Positions 1 to 7,864 are shown, counted from the first letter of the stretch. The stretch: DNA of 12,966 nt from Candidatus Sumerlaeota bacterium (GCA_017161665.1 JADFCT010000055.1:1-12966); one strand, 5' to 3'. Numbers and translations: made by a program. The notes: generated by a model from the letters alone, not told the origin.

Positions 1-365
1 CGACGGCAATTGCTGTTTTGACGGCCTTGGGTCTGGCTTTTTGGAACGGTGTGGATGGCAAGGGCGCCTTGACCTTATGGCCGGTCTTCGCGACGCTAAA
101 CCAACTACTTGCGGGCTTGGCGTTGCTGGTGATTACCGTCTATCTGGCCCGGCGCGCGCGCCCGGTTGTCCTTACCATGATTCCCATGATTTTCATGTTG
201 GCGGTGACCGGCTGGTCCATGGTGATTACGATTCGAGGCTTTATCTCCGATGAAAAATGGCTCCTCTTTGGTATAATGGTTATCACCGTCATTCTGGAAA
301 TCTGGATGATTGCCGAAGCGATATTCGAGATGAGAAAAATTTACGGCCGACAACAAGTCACCTGA
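1..365 (+). CDS. cstA: Carbon starvation protein CstA, C-terminal fragment
   Basis: This is the 3' end of a gene that begins before the window; the first complete codon is at position 3, and about 120 residues are visible. The stretch TLWPVFATLNQLLAGLALL, followed by a basic loop (ARRARP) and TMIPMIFMLAVTGWSMV, matches the conserved C-terminal end of the CstA family of inner-membrane transporters, which take up peptides or pyruvate. About three hydrophobic membrane segments are visible, roughly residues 27-42, 53-72 and 81-100 of the fragment, followed by a short basic cytoplasmic tail. A TTG codon at 18 is not a credible start, because the family is several hundred residues long and the frame stays open to the window edge. 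The gene converges on the next one with a 32-base gap in which I see no terminator hairpin. Family assignment is confident; the substrate is not determined here. Confidence 0.88.
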   Translation, partial: TAIAVLTALGLAFWNGVDGKGALTLWPVFATLNQLLAGLALLVITVYLARRARPVVLTMIPMIFMLAVTGWSMVITIRGFISDEKWLLFGIMVITVILEIWMIAEAIFEMRKIYGRQQVT

Positions 366-397
366 AACGTGTTCGGGCGAAAGAGGGTCAGAACGGA

Positions 398-1489
398 TCA
401 AATCAGGAAGGGGTTGTAGGTCTTTTCGATATAGACCGTCGAGCCGGGGCCGTGACCTGAATACAGTTCCGTCGAATCGGGCAAGGACAGTATTTTTTCA
501 CGGATGTTTTGGATTTCCTGTTGGCGCAATGTTTCGGAAGTTGTGCCGCCGATGGAACCGGCAAAGAGGGCGTCGCCGGTGAACACCACGCCGTCGAACC
601 GAATGGAAATGGAGTCCGCCGTATGGCCGGATGTGTCGGCGACATGGGCCGTCAATGAACCGATTTTTAATTCCTGGCCGTTCCTTATGATTTCCGCCCG
701 CGAATTGACGGAACGCGAGCCGGCCATTACGCGGGCCTGTGGATGGCGCCGACAGTACGCTTCCAGGCCGTCGGTATGATCATAATGATTGTGTGTGATG
801 ATGATCGCGCCAAATTTTAGCCCGTGGGCGCGGATCGTGGCATCCACTTCCTCACAGTAGCCGCCGGCATCGATCAAAGCGGCCTGACGGGTTTCGGGAC
901 AGGCGATGAAATAGACGTTGGTCTCGTTGACCTCTGGAATGACAAAGGCGTGGAAGATCATTTTGGATATGGGTGTGGTGGGCGCAGGTTGACTGAAGGG
1001 GGGCGACCAGGAACGCGCGTTTTCGTTCGGATCGCCTTCCAAGAGGGCGCGATCAAGGTTCGGGCGTCCATGGCATTGATTCATTTGGGCGCCCCGCAGG
1101 TCTGCGGCGCGGAAAATGGCTCGGTTGATATCGGCGTCCGTGAAATCGACTTCGGCGAAGACCGCATTGCCGGGGCGGGCGTAATAGAACTTGGCGCGTC
1201 GCGCCGAGGCCCCGCGCGCGTAGGTTCCCACGAGGTTGGCCCGGGATAAATCCGCCTCGTCCAGATTGGCGCCCGCCAGGGAGGCGCCGCCCAGAATCGC
1301 CAATCCCAACTTTGCCTTTTGCATGTTTGCGCCCGTCAGATCGGCCCCTTCCAGCAGGGCGCGGGACAGGTCAGCCCCTGACAGATTGGCTTCGCGCAGA
1401 TTGGCGCCCCGTAAGTCCGCCCCGCGTAGATTCTTTCCGGACCAGTCCACACCGGCGTGATTTTCTCCTGGATGACGGATTGATCGCAT
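398..1489 (-). CDS. Pentapeptide-repeat / metallo-beta-lactamase-fold hydrolase fusion
   Basis: A 363-residue protein with two domains in one frame. Residues 14-138 are 25 consecutive five-residue units of the A(D/N)LXX type with no phase break, predicted to form a right-handed quadrilateral beta-helix of about six coils. After a Pro/Ser-rich linker (about 150-176), residues 177-363 form a small metallo-beta-lactamase-fold hydrolase of the glyoxalase II/YcbL kind. All dinuclear metal ligands are present: H233, H235, D237 and H238 (THNHYDH), H289 (SGHTADS), D306 (FTGDALF) and H346 (SGHGPGS). No signal peptide is visible, so a cytoplasmic location is likely. The ATG has a GGAGG six bases upstream. 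Met177 could begin a stand-alone hydrolase, but no Shine-Dalgarno precedes it. The gene follows the SurA/PpiC-like gene by 66 bases and is probably co-transcribed. The substrate is unknown; thioester hydrolysis is the family-based guess. Confidence 0.9.
   Translation of the reverse strand: MRSIRHPGENHAGVDWSGKNLRGADLRGANLREANLSGADLSRALLEGADLTGANMQKAKLGLAILGGASLAGANLDEADLSRANLVGTYARGASARRAKFYYARPGNAVFAEVDFTDADINRAIFRAADLRGAQMNQCHGRPNLDRALLEGDPNENARSWSPPFSQPAPTTPISKMIFHAFVIPEVNETNVYFIACPETRQAALIDAGGYCEEVDATIRAHGLKFGAIIITHNHYDHTDGLEAYCRRHPQARVMAGSRSVNSRAEIIRNGQELKIGSLTAHVADTSGHTADSISIRFDGVVFTGDALFAGSIGGTTSETLRQQEIQNIREKILSLPDSTELYSGHGPGSTVYIEKTYNPFLI
1076..1450 (-). repeat. Coding array of 25 pentapeptide repeats
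   Basis: Degenerate 15-base units encode residues 14-138 of the fusion protein, running from VDWSG through units such as ADLRG, ANLRE, ADLSR and ADLTG to AQMNQ. On the plus strand they show as recurrent GCGCGCC/CAGATTGGC/CAGGTC-like words between 1200 and 1450. The first 15 or so units are close to consensus. The last ten drift, with aromatic residues at the central position (AKFYY, AVFAE, VDFTD, AIFRA), which is typical of the interior of a beta-helix. The frame never slips by a residue. Confidence 0.85.
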
Positions 1490-1555
1490 GACGAGCCTCC
1501 TGAAAAACTGTTGGCCATTCTTTGGGGAATCGTTGAGTTCTTGCCGGGGCTTTTC

Positions 1556-2938
1556 TCAGCGGCCTCGTTTTTCCAAGAGGCGCTGTAGGGCTTCATTGGA
1601 GAAACGGCTTTGTCGTTTTTGAGGCGTCTGACGGGGTGTCCGTTGCGGCGCGGCGCGTCTGGACATCCGTGAGGTGTCGTTCTCGCGTGGATCGCTCACG
1701 GCTTCCGCTTCATTCTTTTTGCGGATCTGAATGATGTTTTCCATCTGAATGTCGCGACGTTCTTCTTCTGTCATTGGCACATCGGTCATTCGATTGTAGT
1801 TCAAAAAGACCAGATTGTCGAGATCTTCCAAGGTTTTGAGGGCCAGTTCTTCGCGGCGTTTTTCCACCAGATTATCCAATATCTTCGGTCGCGCTTCGGC
1901 ATAGTCAATTTTCACACGCGGTTCTTCCTGCAAGACTTTGACGATATAGAATCCCGGACTGCTTTCGATGACAAAACCGGCGATTCGGCCCACACCGGTT
2001 TCCCAGATCGCTTCGTGCAGACTGACTCCGGGCAGAGGGGTTTTCTCCGTCACCCAGCGTTGGCGGGGCACGGTTTCCGGCATGCCGATTTCTTTGGCCA
2101 ACGCGTCCATGCTTTCGCCATCAATGGCGCGGACCAGGATTTTTTTCATCAGAGTCCGCGCCGTTTCCCGCTCAGTGTTGCTATTCACGGGCTTGAAAAG
2201 TTGCTGGTACTGTCGGCGCATTGGACGAAAACCATAGAGTTCGGGGTGAAGAATCAGGACTTTTTGAATTGTTTCTTCCGGAATGGTCGGCCCCAGCGTT
2301 TTTCGCAGATAGTGTCGGATCAAGAGCGAGTCGCGGAGGGTCTCATCGAAGTCCTGTCGGGACAGTCCCGCCTGTTCAGCCATGGCGCTCACGGGATCTT
2401 TTCCCGCGACCCCTTGTTCGAGAGCCATTTCGCCCAGTCCTTTGGCATATTCAGAGCCGGGCAGTGTAACGCCTTCCTGTCGCGCTTTATAAACCAAGGC
2501 TTTGGTTCGTAGCCACTCATGGGTAACACTTTCTTCGAAGTACCGCTTCAGGCGTTTATACATGTTCGAATACTTCTCGTATTCTTCGGGAGACGGCGCC
2601 GGACTGACGCGGAGTTCCACCAGTTTCGCCTTGAGATCCAGCCCGTTCTGTTCCTTGATCTGTTCGAGCATTTTATTCATATATGGCTGAATCAGCCGGG
2701 CCAATTGTTGCCGGGTCAGTTCAATATCCGCAATGGCGGCGACAACCATGGGACGCGATTCTTTCGAAAGCGTACGGTGGGGTGTGGATGCGGGTGTCGG
2801 AATCGCTGGGTTTTCGATTGTCTGGCGAGTGGATTCGGCGTTCGCGCTGGTTTCGTCGGAAGTCGTCTGAAGCAGCGCAAATCCATGATTTGTGGCAAAA
2901 AAGAATAAACATGCAATGAAAGCTAATTTATGATACAT
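1556..2938 (-). CDS. Secreted SurA/PpiC-like peptidyl-prolyl isomerase family protein
   Basis: A 460-residue protein with an N-terminal signal peptide (about residues 1-22; MYHK followed by a Leu/Phe-rich core) and a low-complexity Ser/Thr/Pro linker to about 62. A helical SurA-N-like region follows at about 65-235. Residues 238-337 resemble a parvulin (PpiC) domain, ending in ETGVGRIAGFVIESSPGFYIVKV, which corresponds to the family's 'G.is.pv.s..GyhIikl' segment. A helix follows, then a Gln/Arg/Lys-rich basic tail (about 405-460). The expected role is periplasmic chaperone or prolyl isomerase for secreted or outer-membrane proteins. I do not see the full set of parvulin active-site residues, so it may be only a chaperone. 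The ATG at 2938 is chosen over the adjacent GTG at 2941 because GAGAGGG lies six bases upstream of it. It is the first gene of a minus-strand pair with the pentapeptide-MBL gene. Confidence 0.72.
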   Translation of the reverse strand: MYHKLAFIACLFFFATNHGFALLQTTSDETSANAESTRQTIENPAIPTPASTPHRTLSKESRPMVVAAIADIELTRQQLARLIQPYMNKMLEQIKEQNGLDLKAKLVELRVSPAPSPEEYEKYSNMYKRLKRYFEESVTHEWLRTKALVYKARQEGVTLPGSEYAKGLGEMALEQGVAGKDPVSAMAEQAGLSRQDFDETLRDSLLIRHYLRKTLGPTIPEETIQKVLILHPELYGFRPMRRQYQQLFKPVNSNTERETARTLMKKILVRAIDGESMDALAKEIGMPETVPRQRWVTEKTPLPGVSLHEAIWETGVGRIAGFVIESSPGFYIVKVLQEEPRVKIDYAEARPKILDNLVEKRREELALKTLEDLDNLVFLNYNRMTDVPMTEEERRDIQMENIIQIRKKNEAEAVSDPRENDTSRMSRRAAPQRTPRQTPQKRQSRFSNEALQRLLEKRGR

Positions 2939-2944
2939 CACTGG

Positions 2945-2951
2945 CCCTCTC
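2945..2951 (-). promoter_or_regulatory. Ribosome binding site deciding the SurA/PpiC-like start
   Basis: GAGAGGG read on the minus strand ends six bases before the ATG at 2938, a standard spacing. It would be only three bases from the GTG at 2941. This favours the ATG, although the difference is a single residue. Confidence 0.6.
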
Positions 2952-3011
2952 AGGTGTTGGGCGGACGGTTTCGTTGTCGAATCACCGCCGTATGCCCCTC
3001 ATTGATGGTGT

Positions 3012-3041
3012 TTTCTAATCCCATCCTGCGCGGGGGTTCAA
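3012..3041 (-). promoter_or_regulatory. Candidate sigma70-type promoter for the SurA/PpiC-like gene
   Basis: Read on the minus strand there is a -35-like TTGAAC (3041-3036), an 18-base spacer, and a -10-like TAGAAA (3017-3012). Each hexamer matches four of six consensus bases. Transcription would begin near 3005, leaving a leader of about 65 bases. Matches of this quality occur by chance, so this is a suggestion only. Confidence 0.25.
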
Positions 3042-3180
3042 GAGTGATTCTTGCGAGGCTCTGTGAGCCATTTGGGCGTTGGACATTTTCCCCCTTGAGT
3101 CAAAAAACGAAACAACGGTAAATCAACAGCAGACCGGACAGGATAGGGGAGACGGATATTCAAGGAAAGGGCGCAAGGGG

Positions 3181-5094
3181 ATGGAAGTCTCTTTAGATCC
3201 CCAGGAGATCAAGGAAGGGCTGGCTTGTCTGCCGACGGGACCGGGCGTCTATCTGATGAAAGACGGCGCGGGAAAGGTCATTTATGTCGGCAAGGCCCGG
3301 CGATTGCGCGCCCGCATTCGTTCCTATTTTCGTGGTGGTGACGGCCGAGCGCAGATTCCGTTTCTCATGGCCCGGACTACCGTGGTGGACACCATCCTCA
3401 CTGAAACTGAGAACGAGGCGGTTTTGCTGGAAAATACGCTGATCAAGAAGTTTAAGCCGCGCTATAACTTCATGTTGCGCAGCGACATCACGTATTTTTC
3501 CATTCGAATGGATCCCAAAGCCACTTGGCCGCGATTTGAGATCGTTCGCAAACGACGACGGGACGGCGCTCTATACCTGGGCCCCTATCCGTCGGGGACG
3601 GCGGCTCGGGAAACGCTGAAATTCATTCATCGGTTTTTTCCCCTCCGTCAATGCGCGGATCGCGTTCTGATGAATCGCTCGCGCCCCTGCATCCTGTACG
3701 ATATTGGCAAATGCTGCGCTCCTTGTTGCCTGGACGTGTCGCGCGCCGAGTATGCTGGTCTGGTTGAGGAAGCCGTGGGGGTCTTGCGGGGGCGCCACGA
3801 AGAGGTCGTCCGAGTTCTGCGGGAACGGATGCTGCGCTACAGCGAACGGATGGAGTTCGAAAAGGCGGCGGAATTGAGGGATCGCATTGTGAATCTGGAG
3901 GCGACGGTTCGCAAGCAGCGTGTGGCGCTGGCGCCCGGTTTGGAAGCGGATTGTCTGGCCCACTATGCCGAAGGAGGACGGTTGTGTTTCGCCTGGTTGG
4001 CCTATCGAGACGGCCTTTTGAACGACACGCGCGTTTTTGTGGAAAAAGACAATGGCCTTCCGCTCGATGAGATCTATAACGCCTTCATCACTCAGTTCTA
4101 TGGCGAAACGCAAGAAGCGCCGCCATTGTTGCTCACGGCAGAAACACCGTTTGACGAACCCTTGCTGGCTGAGTATCTCGGGCGCATCCGCGAGGGGGCC
4201 TGTGAAATTCGCCGGCCACAACGAGGCGATTGGATCCGAATTGTTGAAATCGCCCGGGCCAACGCCCGCGATCGGTTGAGCCGGGCCCTGAGCGAAGAAG
4301 GCGTCACGGAGGAAGCCCTGCGGGATTTGAGTCGAAAACTCAATCTGAGCCAACCGCCGCGACGGATCGAATGCTATGATATTTCGACCTTCGGGGGATC
4401 CGCGACCGTGGCCTCGCGTGTGGTCTTTCTGGACGGGAAACCGGCAAAAGATGACTATCGCCGCTATCGAGTCAAAACCGTGGAAGGGACCGATGATTTC
4501 GCCTCCATGCGCGAGGTGCTGAGCCGGCGATTTCGACGATTGACCGAAGAAGACGAAGAGCCACCGGATTTGGTCATCGTCGATGGGGGACTGGGGCAAC
4601 TGGCGGTGGCGGTGTCGGTCCTGGAGGATTGGGGGGTGGGGGAGATTCCTGTGGCCGGTCTGGCCAAAAGTCGCCTTAAAGAGACGGCTGACCCGGGACG
4701 ACGGCAGAAGATGAAGGCGGAAGGGGCGGTGGAAGAAGACGAGGCGGGCGGCATACGGACTGCGGAACGGCTGTTTTTGCCGGGACGCAAGAATCCGGTG
4801 GTTCTCAAGGCGAATCATGCGTCATTATTCTTGGTGCAACGCATTCGTGATGAAGCGCATCGTTTCGCGATCACCTATCACAAAAAAACGCGCCATGCCG
4901 CCACAATCACCTCCGCTTTGGACATGATTCCCGGTGTCGGGCCTTCGCGACGTCGGACTTTGTTGAAGCGATTTGGTTCGTTGAGTGGTGTTCGGAAGGC
5001 TAGCCTGGAGGAACTGACGGCAACGCCTGGAGTCTCTCCGGCCTTGGCGCAAATAATCTTTGATTATTTTAGCGAAATCCGTCCTGCGGAGTAA
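3181..5094 (+). CDS. uvrC: Excinuclease ABC subunit C (UvrC)
   Basis: The nuclease subunit of UvrABC nucleotide excision repair, which makes the 3' and 5' incisions around bulky DNA lesions. The 637-residue protein has the family's full order. A GIY-YIG nuclease is at about 15-95 (PGVYLM and VIYVGKARRLRARI, with E84 as probable metal ligand). A Cys-rich segment (C158, C170, C178, C179, C182, C183) is like the Fe-S site known in UvrC. The UVR helical motif that contacts UvrB is at about 205-240. The RNase H-like nuclease is at about 390-565, with D399 (ECYDIS), D438/D439, D468 (VDGG) and H560 (RDEAHRFAITYH). Tandem helix-hairpin-helix motifs are at about 578-635. The ATG at 3181 fits the family N-terminus; AAGGAAAGG lies ten bases upstream. 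The frame is open upstream to a TTG at 3079, which would add 34 unconserved residues. The usual ISH or ISN after the first catalytic Asp reads IST. Confidence 0.97.
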   Translation: MEVSLDPQEIKEGLACLPTGPGVYLMKDGAGKVIYVGKARRLRARIRSYFRGGDGRAQIPFLMARTTVVDTILTETENEAVLLENTLIKKFKPRYNFMLRSDITYFSIRMDPKATWPRFEIVRKRRRDGALYLGPYPSGTAARETLKFIHRFFPLRQCADRVLMNRSRPCILYDIGKCCAPCCLDVSRAEYAGLVEEAVGVLRGRHEEVVRVLRERMLRYSERMEFEKAAELRDRIVNLEATVRKQRVALAPGLEADCLAHYAEGGRLCFAWLAYRDGLLNDTRVFVEKDNGLPLDEIYNAFITQFYGETQEAPPLLLTAETPFDEPLLAEYLGRIREGACEIRRPQRGDWIRIVEIARANARDRLSRALSEEGVTEEALRDLSRKLNLSQPPRRIECYDISTFGGSATVASRVVFLDGKPAKDDYRRYRVKTVEGTDDFASMREVLSRRFRRLTEEDEEPPDLVIVDGGLGQLAVAVSVLEDWGVGEIPVAGLAKSRLKETADPGRRQKMKAEGAVEEDEAGGIRTAERLFLPGRKNPVVLKANHASLFLVQRIRDEAHRFAITYHKKTRHAATITSALDMIPGVGPSRRRTLLKRFGSLSGVRKASLEELTATPGVSPALAQIIFDYFSEIRPAE

Positions 5095-5119
5095 CCTGAA
5101 AACGGAGTCTTGGATCCCC

Positions 5120-6265
5120 ATGTCATTTGCCGATTTCATTATTATTGCCCTGGCCGGTCCCCTGGGCTTTTACGCCTGTGACTGGATTCTGGAACGCATG
5201 ATTGGTCGGGCGCACGCCACTGGCGCTCTGGATCATCCGACCGACCGTGGTTCTCATTCCACCCCCACGCCTCGCGTGGGGGGGCTGGGCGTGGCTGGTG
5301 TCGTTCTTGCCGCCGCCTTGTTGGGGTGGCTGGCTTTATGGCTGGCCGGCGGGGCGATGACGGATTTTTTTCAAGCGGTCTTGGGTGGCCTGATTCTGGG
5401 GGGCGCCGTGGCCGTTGGCCTGGGATATTGGGACGATGTTCGGAACCTGCCGGTTGGTCCCAAGTTGATGGGCCAGATTGTCGCTGCGGCTCTGGGCGCC
5501 GCAGCGGTGGGCGGGCTGGGCAAGGTCGGTGTCTTGGGACTTTATATCCCACTCCCGAACCTGATTGGTGTTCCCATTGTTTTTGCGGGGTTGTTCTGGA
5601 TGATGAATGTCTGCAATTTTATGGATGGCAGCGATGGGATGCTTTCCGTGTTTACGGTGGCCATCTTGACGGGATTTGCCATTGCCATGGGGCGATGGAT
5701 GCCGGGACGGGAAGTGTTGATACTCATTCTGGCCGCATACGCCGGGGCCATTCTGGCTTTCCATCGCCGTAATGTCTGGCTGGCTCAGGAACGCAAGACG
5801 TTTATGGGCGATTGTGGTTCACAGTTTTCCGGATTGGCGTTGGGGATGCTGGCGCTGGTGTTTTTTCGCGAGTCCTTTCGAATGGATCTGACAGCGCCGT
5901 TTGCGCTTTTTTTTCCGTTTCTGTTCGACACAGGCTATACCATCGTCCGTCGTTATATGAAGGGCGCGAATGTGTTTCAGGCCCACCACGAACATCTTTA
6001 TCAAAGACATTTGGACGCCGGCGCTTCCCATCGAACGGTTCGATGGTTCTGGTGTGTGATCATGGCCATCCATGTGGCCATCGCCGGCGTGATCACGCTT
6101 CAGGGTCCCGATTCCCTGGCCGGATGGGTGGCTGCCCTTGCGACGCCTCTTCCGATGGGACTTTACTGGCGTTACGTTCGCCGGTTGACTGGGGAGAAAA
6201 AAGGCGCCGGGGCCAACGAGGCGGTCGCTGACCCCGGCATGAGCCTGGTGGATGATCTGGACTGA
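5120..6265 (+). CDS. WecA/MraY-type polyprenyl-phosphate sugar-1-phosphate transferase
   Basis: A 381-residue integral membrane enzyme with about ten hydrophobic segments. It transfers a sugar 1-phosphate from a UDP-sugar to undecaprenyl phosphate, starting synthesis of O-antigen, teichoic acid or a related surface polymer. Family motifs are in order: DHPTDRGSHSTPTPRVGG (38-55), the Mg-binding GYWDDVRNLPVG (D105, D106), NVCNFMDGSDG (N163-G173), FMGDCGSQF (229-236) and AHHEHLYQR (288-296). The HxHLYQR form is typical of WecA/WbpL-like O-antigen enzymes rather than peptidoglycan MraY. The ATG at 5120 puts the first membrane segment at the N-terminus; a GGAG lies about twelve bases upstream. The gene starts 25 bases after uvrC and is likely co-transcribed. 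No other surface-polysaccharide gene is nearby, so the sugar cannot be assigned. Confidence 0.9.
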   Translation: MSFADFIIIALAGPLGFYACDWILERMIGRAHATGALDHPTDRGSHSTPTPRVGGLGVAGVVLAAALLGWLALWLAGGAMTDFFQAVLGGLILGGAVAVGLGYWDDVRNLPVGPKLMGQIVAAALGAAAVGGLGKVGVLGLYIPLPNLIGVPIVFAGLFWMMNVCNFMDGSDGMLSVFTVAILTGFAIAMGRWMPGREVLILILAAYAGAILAFHRRNVWLAQERKTFMGDCGSQFSGLALGMLALVFFRESFRMDLTAPFALFFPFLFDTGYTIVRRYMKGANVFQAHHEHLYQRHLDAGASHRTVRWFWCVIMAIHVAIAGVITLQGPDSLAGWVAALATPLPMGLYWRYVRRLTGEKKGAGANEAVADPGMSLVDDLD

Positions 6266-6271
6266 TGTTTT

Positions 6272-7777
6272 CTACAGTTCCCATCCCTTTCGATAAACGC
6301 GGGTGAGGTATTTGTTCGCGTCGGGCGCGTTGATGATGGTCATTGCCTGACTGTCAAATCGAATCTTTTTCCCGGCTCGCAATGCGACCGTTCCCAGATT
6401 GACGGCATCCGTGATGGACGCGGCCTTTTCAAAGGCCCCCGGAGAGGGCGCTCCTCCCTGACAGGCCCGAATCCATCCCTCATGGCGCTGAGCGCCGGCG
6501 TCTGCCGGCGCCGGCCCATCTTCCAGGTTGAGTGATTCCACTTTCCCTTTTGAAAACAATCGGGGAGACTCGCCATGGAAGCCGGCCAGAATGATCCCCT
6601 CATCGCCGACGAACAGGATCCCCTCCGGACTCATCTCGATGTCATGGGCTTCGACCTCACGTGGAAGCCGGGGTTTCATGCCGCCATCATACCAGAACAA
6701 GTCCAGAGCCGGTTGGTCGCCTCGCGCTGCAAATTCCAGTCGGATATTGCACGCGGCGGGATAGGAATAATCATTGTGAACCTTATGACTGACATGGTCC
6801 GTGATGGCGCAGGTATGGGAGGCCCAGGCTTGGGCGCTGACAGGCGCGTCCAGTTCCAGAGCCACGAAAATGGGCCAGAGACTGTAAATGCCCATATCGG
6901 CCATGGAGCCGCCGCCAAAATCATACCAGCCACGGAAAACAGTATGGGTATAATGGGGATGATAGGGGCGCTCCTCGGCTGGTCCCAGCCACAAGTCCCA
7001 GTCGAAACCTTCCGGTATGGGCGGCCGGTCCGAGGGGATTACCGGATATTGTGGCCAGACGGGGCGGTTGCTCCAGTTATGGATTTCGCGTAAGGGGCCA
7101 ATGACCCCCTGCTTGATTTTTTCGGCGATCCGTCCGTTGTCTGCTCCGCTGCCATACGCCAGCAGGTGGGTCGCCCGTTTTGTCTGACGTTGCGTTTCCA
7201 GGACAAGCCGCCCTTCGGCCAGACGATTGGCGATGGGTTTGTGCATCAGGACGTGCTTGCCTTTTTTCATGACTGTAATAGCGATGGTGGCATGAAGGTG
7301 ATCGGGCGTCATGACTTTGACTGCGTCCACGTCCTTTTCAGTGTCCAGAAGTTCGCGGTAGTCAGCGTAAGCCCGACAGCCCGTTCCGGTTCCGGCGCCG
7401 CGATGGTTCTGGTAGTAGGCGTCAACGACCTGTCGGCCGACTTCACGCCCCCCCGGACAGCCCCGTCGATCGGCGCCCCATGACGGATTCCCCATATAAT
7501 TCCGGATTCGATTCCGGATGCCGTTCCGGCCCCATTCCACATAATCGTTGCTATCCCGGTTGGGATCGCAAACAGCCACGATTTGAATCCGGGGATCGTC
7601 CAGCAGTCCCCCGAGTTCATTGAATCCCTGAGTGCCCATGCCAATATGGGCCAGGGTGATTTTCTCACTGGGCGCCACATATTCGGGACCTCCCAGGACG
7701 CTTCGGGGGACCAGCGTAAAAGCGCTCGACGCGAGAGTGGCCCCAATGAATTGACGACGATCGAGACGGACGGTCAT
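6272..7777 (-). CDS. Tat-exported Gfo/Idh/MocA family oxidoreductase-like protein
   Basis: A 501-residue protein of the NAD(P)-dependent sugar oxidoreductase superfamily. A twin-arginine signal (DRRQFIGATLA, R7-R8, then an Ala/Ser/Leu core) predicts export folded with bound cofactor. The Rossmann domain begins at about 40 with GMGTQG (G46, G48, G51) and an acidic end of strand 2 (VCDPNRD). An Arg/Gly/Cys-containing insert (about 82-135) precedes YADYRELL. The usual EKP cofactor/catalytic motif reads HKP (H179-P181). The C-terminal alpha/beta domain has GGGSMADMGIYSLWPI at the expected dimer-interface/substrate helix. GH109 N-acetylgalactosaminidases share this fold and often Tat export, so a glycosidase role is possible but unproven. 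GGAG lies seven bases before the ATG. It follows the sialidase-fusion gene by 87 bases, and its stop lies six bases from the convergent transferase stop. Confidence 0.88.
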   Translation of the reverse strand: MTVRLDRRQFIGATLASSAFTLVPRSVLGGPEYVAPSEKITLAHIGMGTQGFNELGGLLDDPRIQIVAVCDPNRDSNDYVEWGRNGIRNRIRNYMGNPSWGADRRGCPGGREVGRQVVDAYYQNHRGAGTGTGCRAYADYRELLDTEKDVDAVKVMTPDHLHATIAITVMKKGKHVLMHKPIANRLAEGRLVLETQRQTKRATHLLAYGSGADNGRIAEKIKQGVIGPLREIHNWSNRPVWPQYPVIPSDRPPIPEGFDWDLWLGPAEERPYHPHYTHTVFRGWYDFGGGSMADMGIYSLWPIFVALELDAPVSAQAWASHTCAITDHVSHKVHNDYSYPAACNIRLEFAARGDQPALDLFWYDGGMKPRLPREVEAHDIEMSPEGILFVGDEGIILAGFHGESPRLFSKGKVESLNLEDGPAPADAGAQRHEGWIRACQGGAPSPGAFEKAASITDAVNLGTVALRAGKKIRFDSQAMTIINAPDANKYLTRVYRKGWEL

Positions 7778-7864
7778 GATGTTTCTCCTTCTTTGGACGC
7801 GCCGAATGCCGACGGCGAATGGGTATTCTTAAAGTCGATTCTCCAAAACTTCAGGGCAATCGTA

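Larger units (their letters stand above)
2939..3180. other. Divergent intergenic region between the SurA/PpiC-like gene and uvrC
   Basis: About 240 bases without a gene, which must hold promoters for both directions. I see the weak minus-strand promoter described separately. For uvrC there is only a poor candidate: TTGAGT at 3095-3100, an 18-base spacer and TAAATC at 3119-3124. A short perfect inverted repeat, GGCTC-TGT-GAGCC, lies at 3057-3069; it has no following T-run, so it is not a terminator and could be an operator or chance. No SOS-type CTGT-N8-ACAG box was recognised. Confidence 0.4.

Noticed and set aside
959..961. Internal ATG (Met177) as a separate start for a free-standing MBL hydrolase
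   Set aside because: No Shine-Dalgarno precedes it, and the frame is continuous with the pentapeptide domain. A fused product is the simpler reading, though a second product cannot be excluded from sequence.
2015..2512. A 165-codon plus-strand open frame opposite the SurA/PpiC-like gene
   Set aside because: Low-complexity translation rich in Phe, Arg, His and Gly, with no family resemblance; it is entirely antisense to a gene with a signal peptide and a Shine-Dalgarno.
3079..3180. Upstream TTG start for uvrC, adding 34 residues
   Set aside because: The added residues are polar and unlike any UvrC N-terminus. The ATG at 3181 leads directly into the GIY-YIG domain at the usual distance.
3571..4818. 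A 415-codon open frame antisense to uvrC
   Set aside because: It lies wholly within the strongly supported uvrC gene. Its translation is rich in His, Arg, Gln and Pro without recognisable motifs, and it is a shadow of codon usage in a G+C-rich gene.
5060..5119. TTG start for the WecA-like transferase, overlapping uvrC
   Set aside because: It would add 20 polar residues before the first membrane segment, which is unusual for the family; the ATG at 5120 is preferred.
6206..6238. Inverted repeat GCCGGGG ... CCCCGGC near the 3' end of the transferase gene
   Set aside because: It lies inside coding sequence with a 19-base loop and no T-run after it, so it is not supported as a terminator.
6490..6515. 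Local CCGGCG-rich repetition that could look like a repetitive extragenic element
   Set aside because: It lies within the oxidoreductase gene and simply encodes a Gly/Pro/Ala-rich loop (GPAPADAGA).
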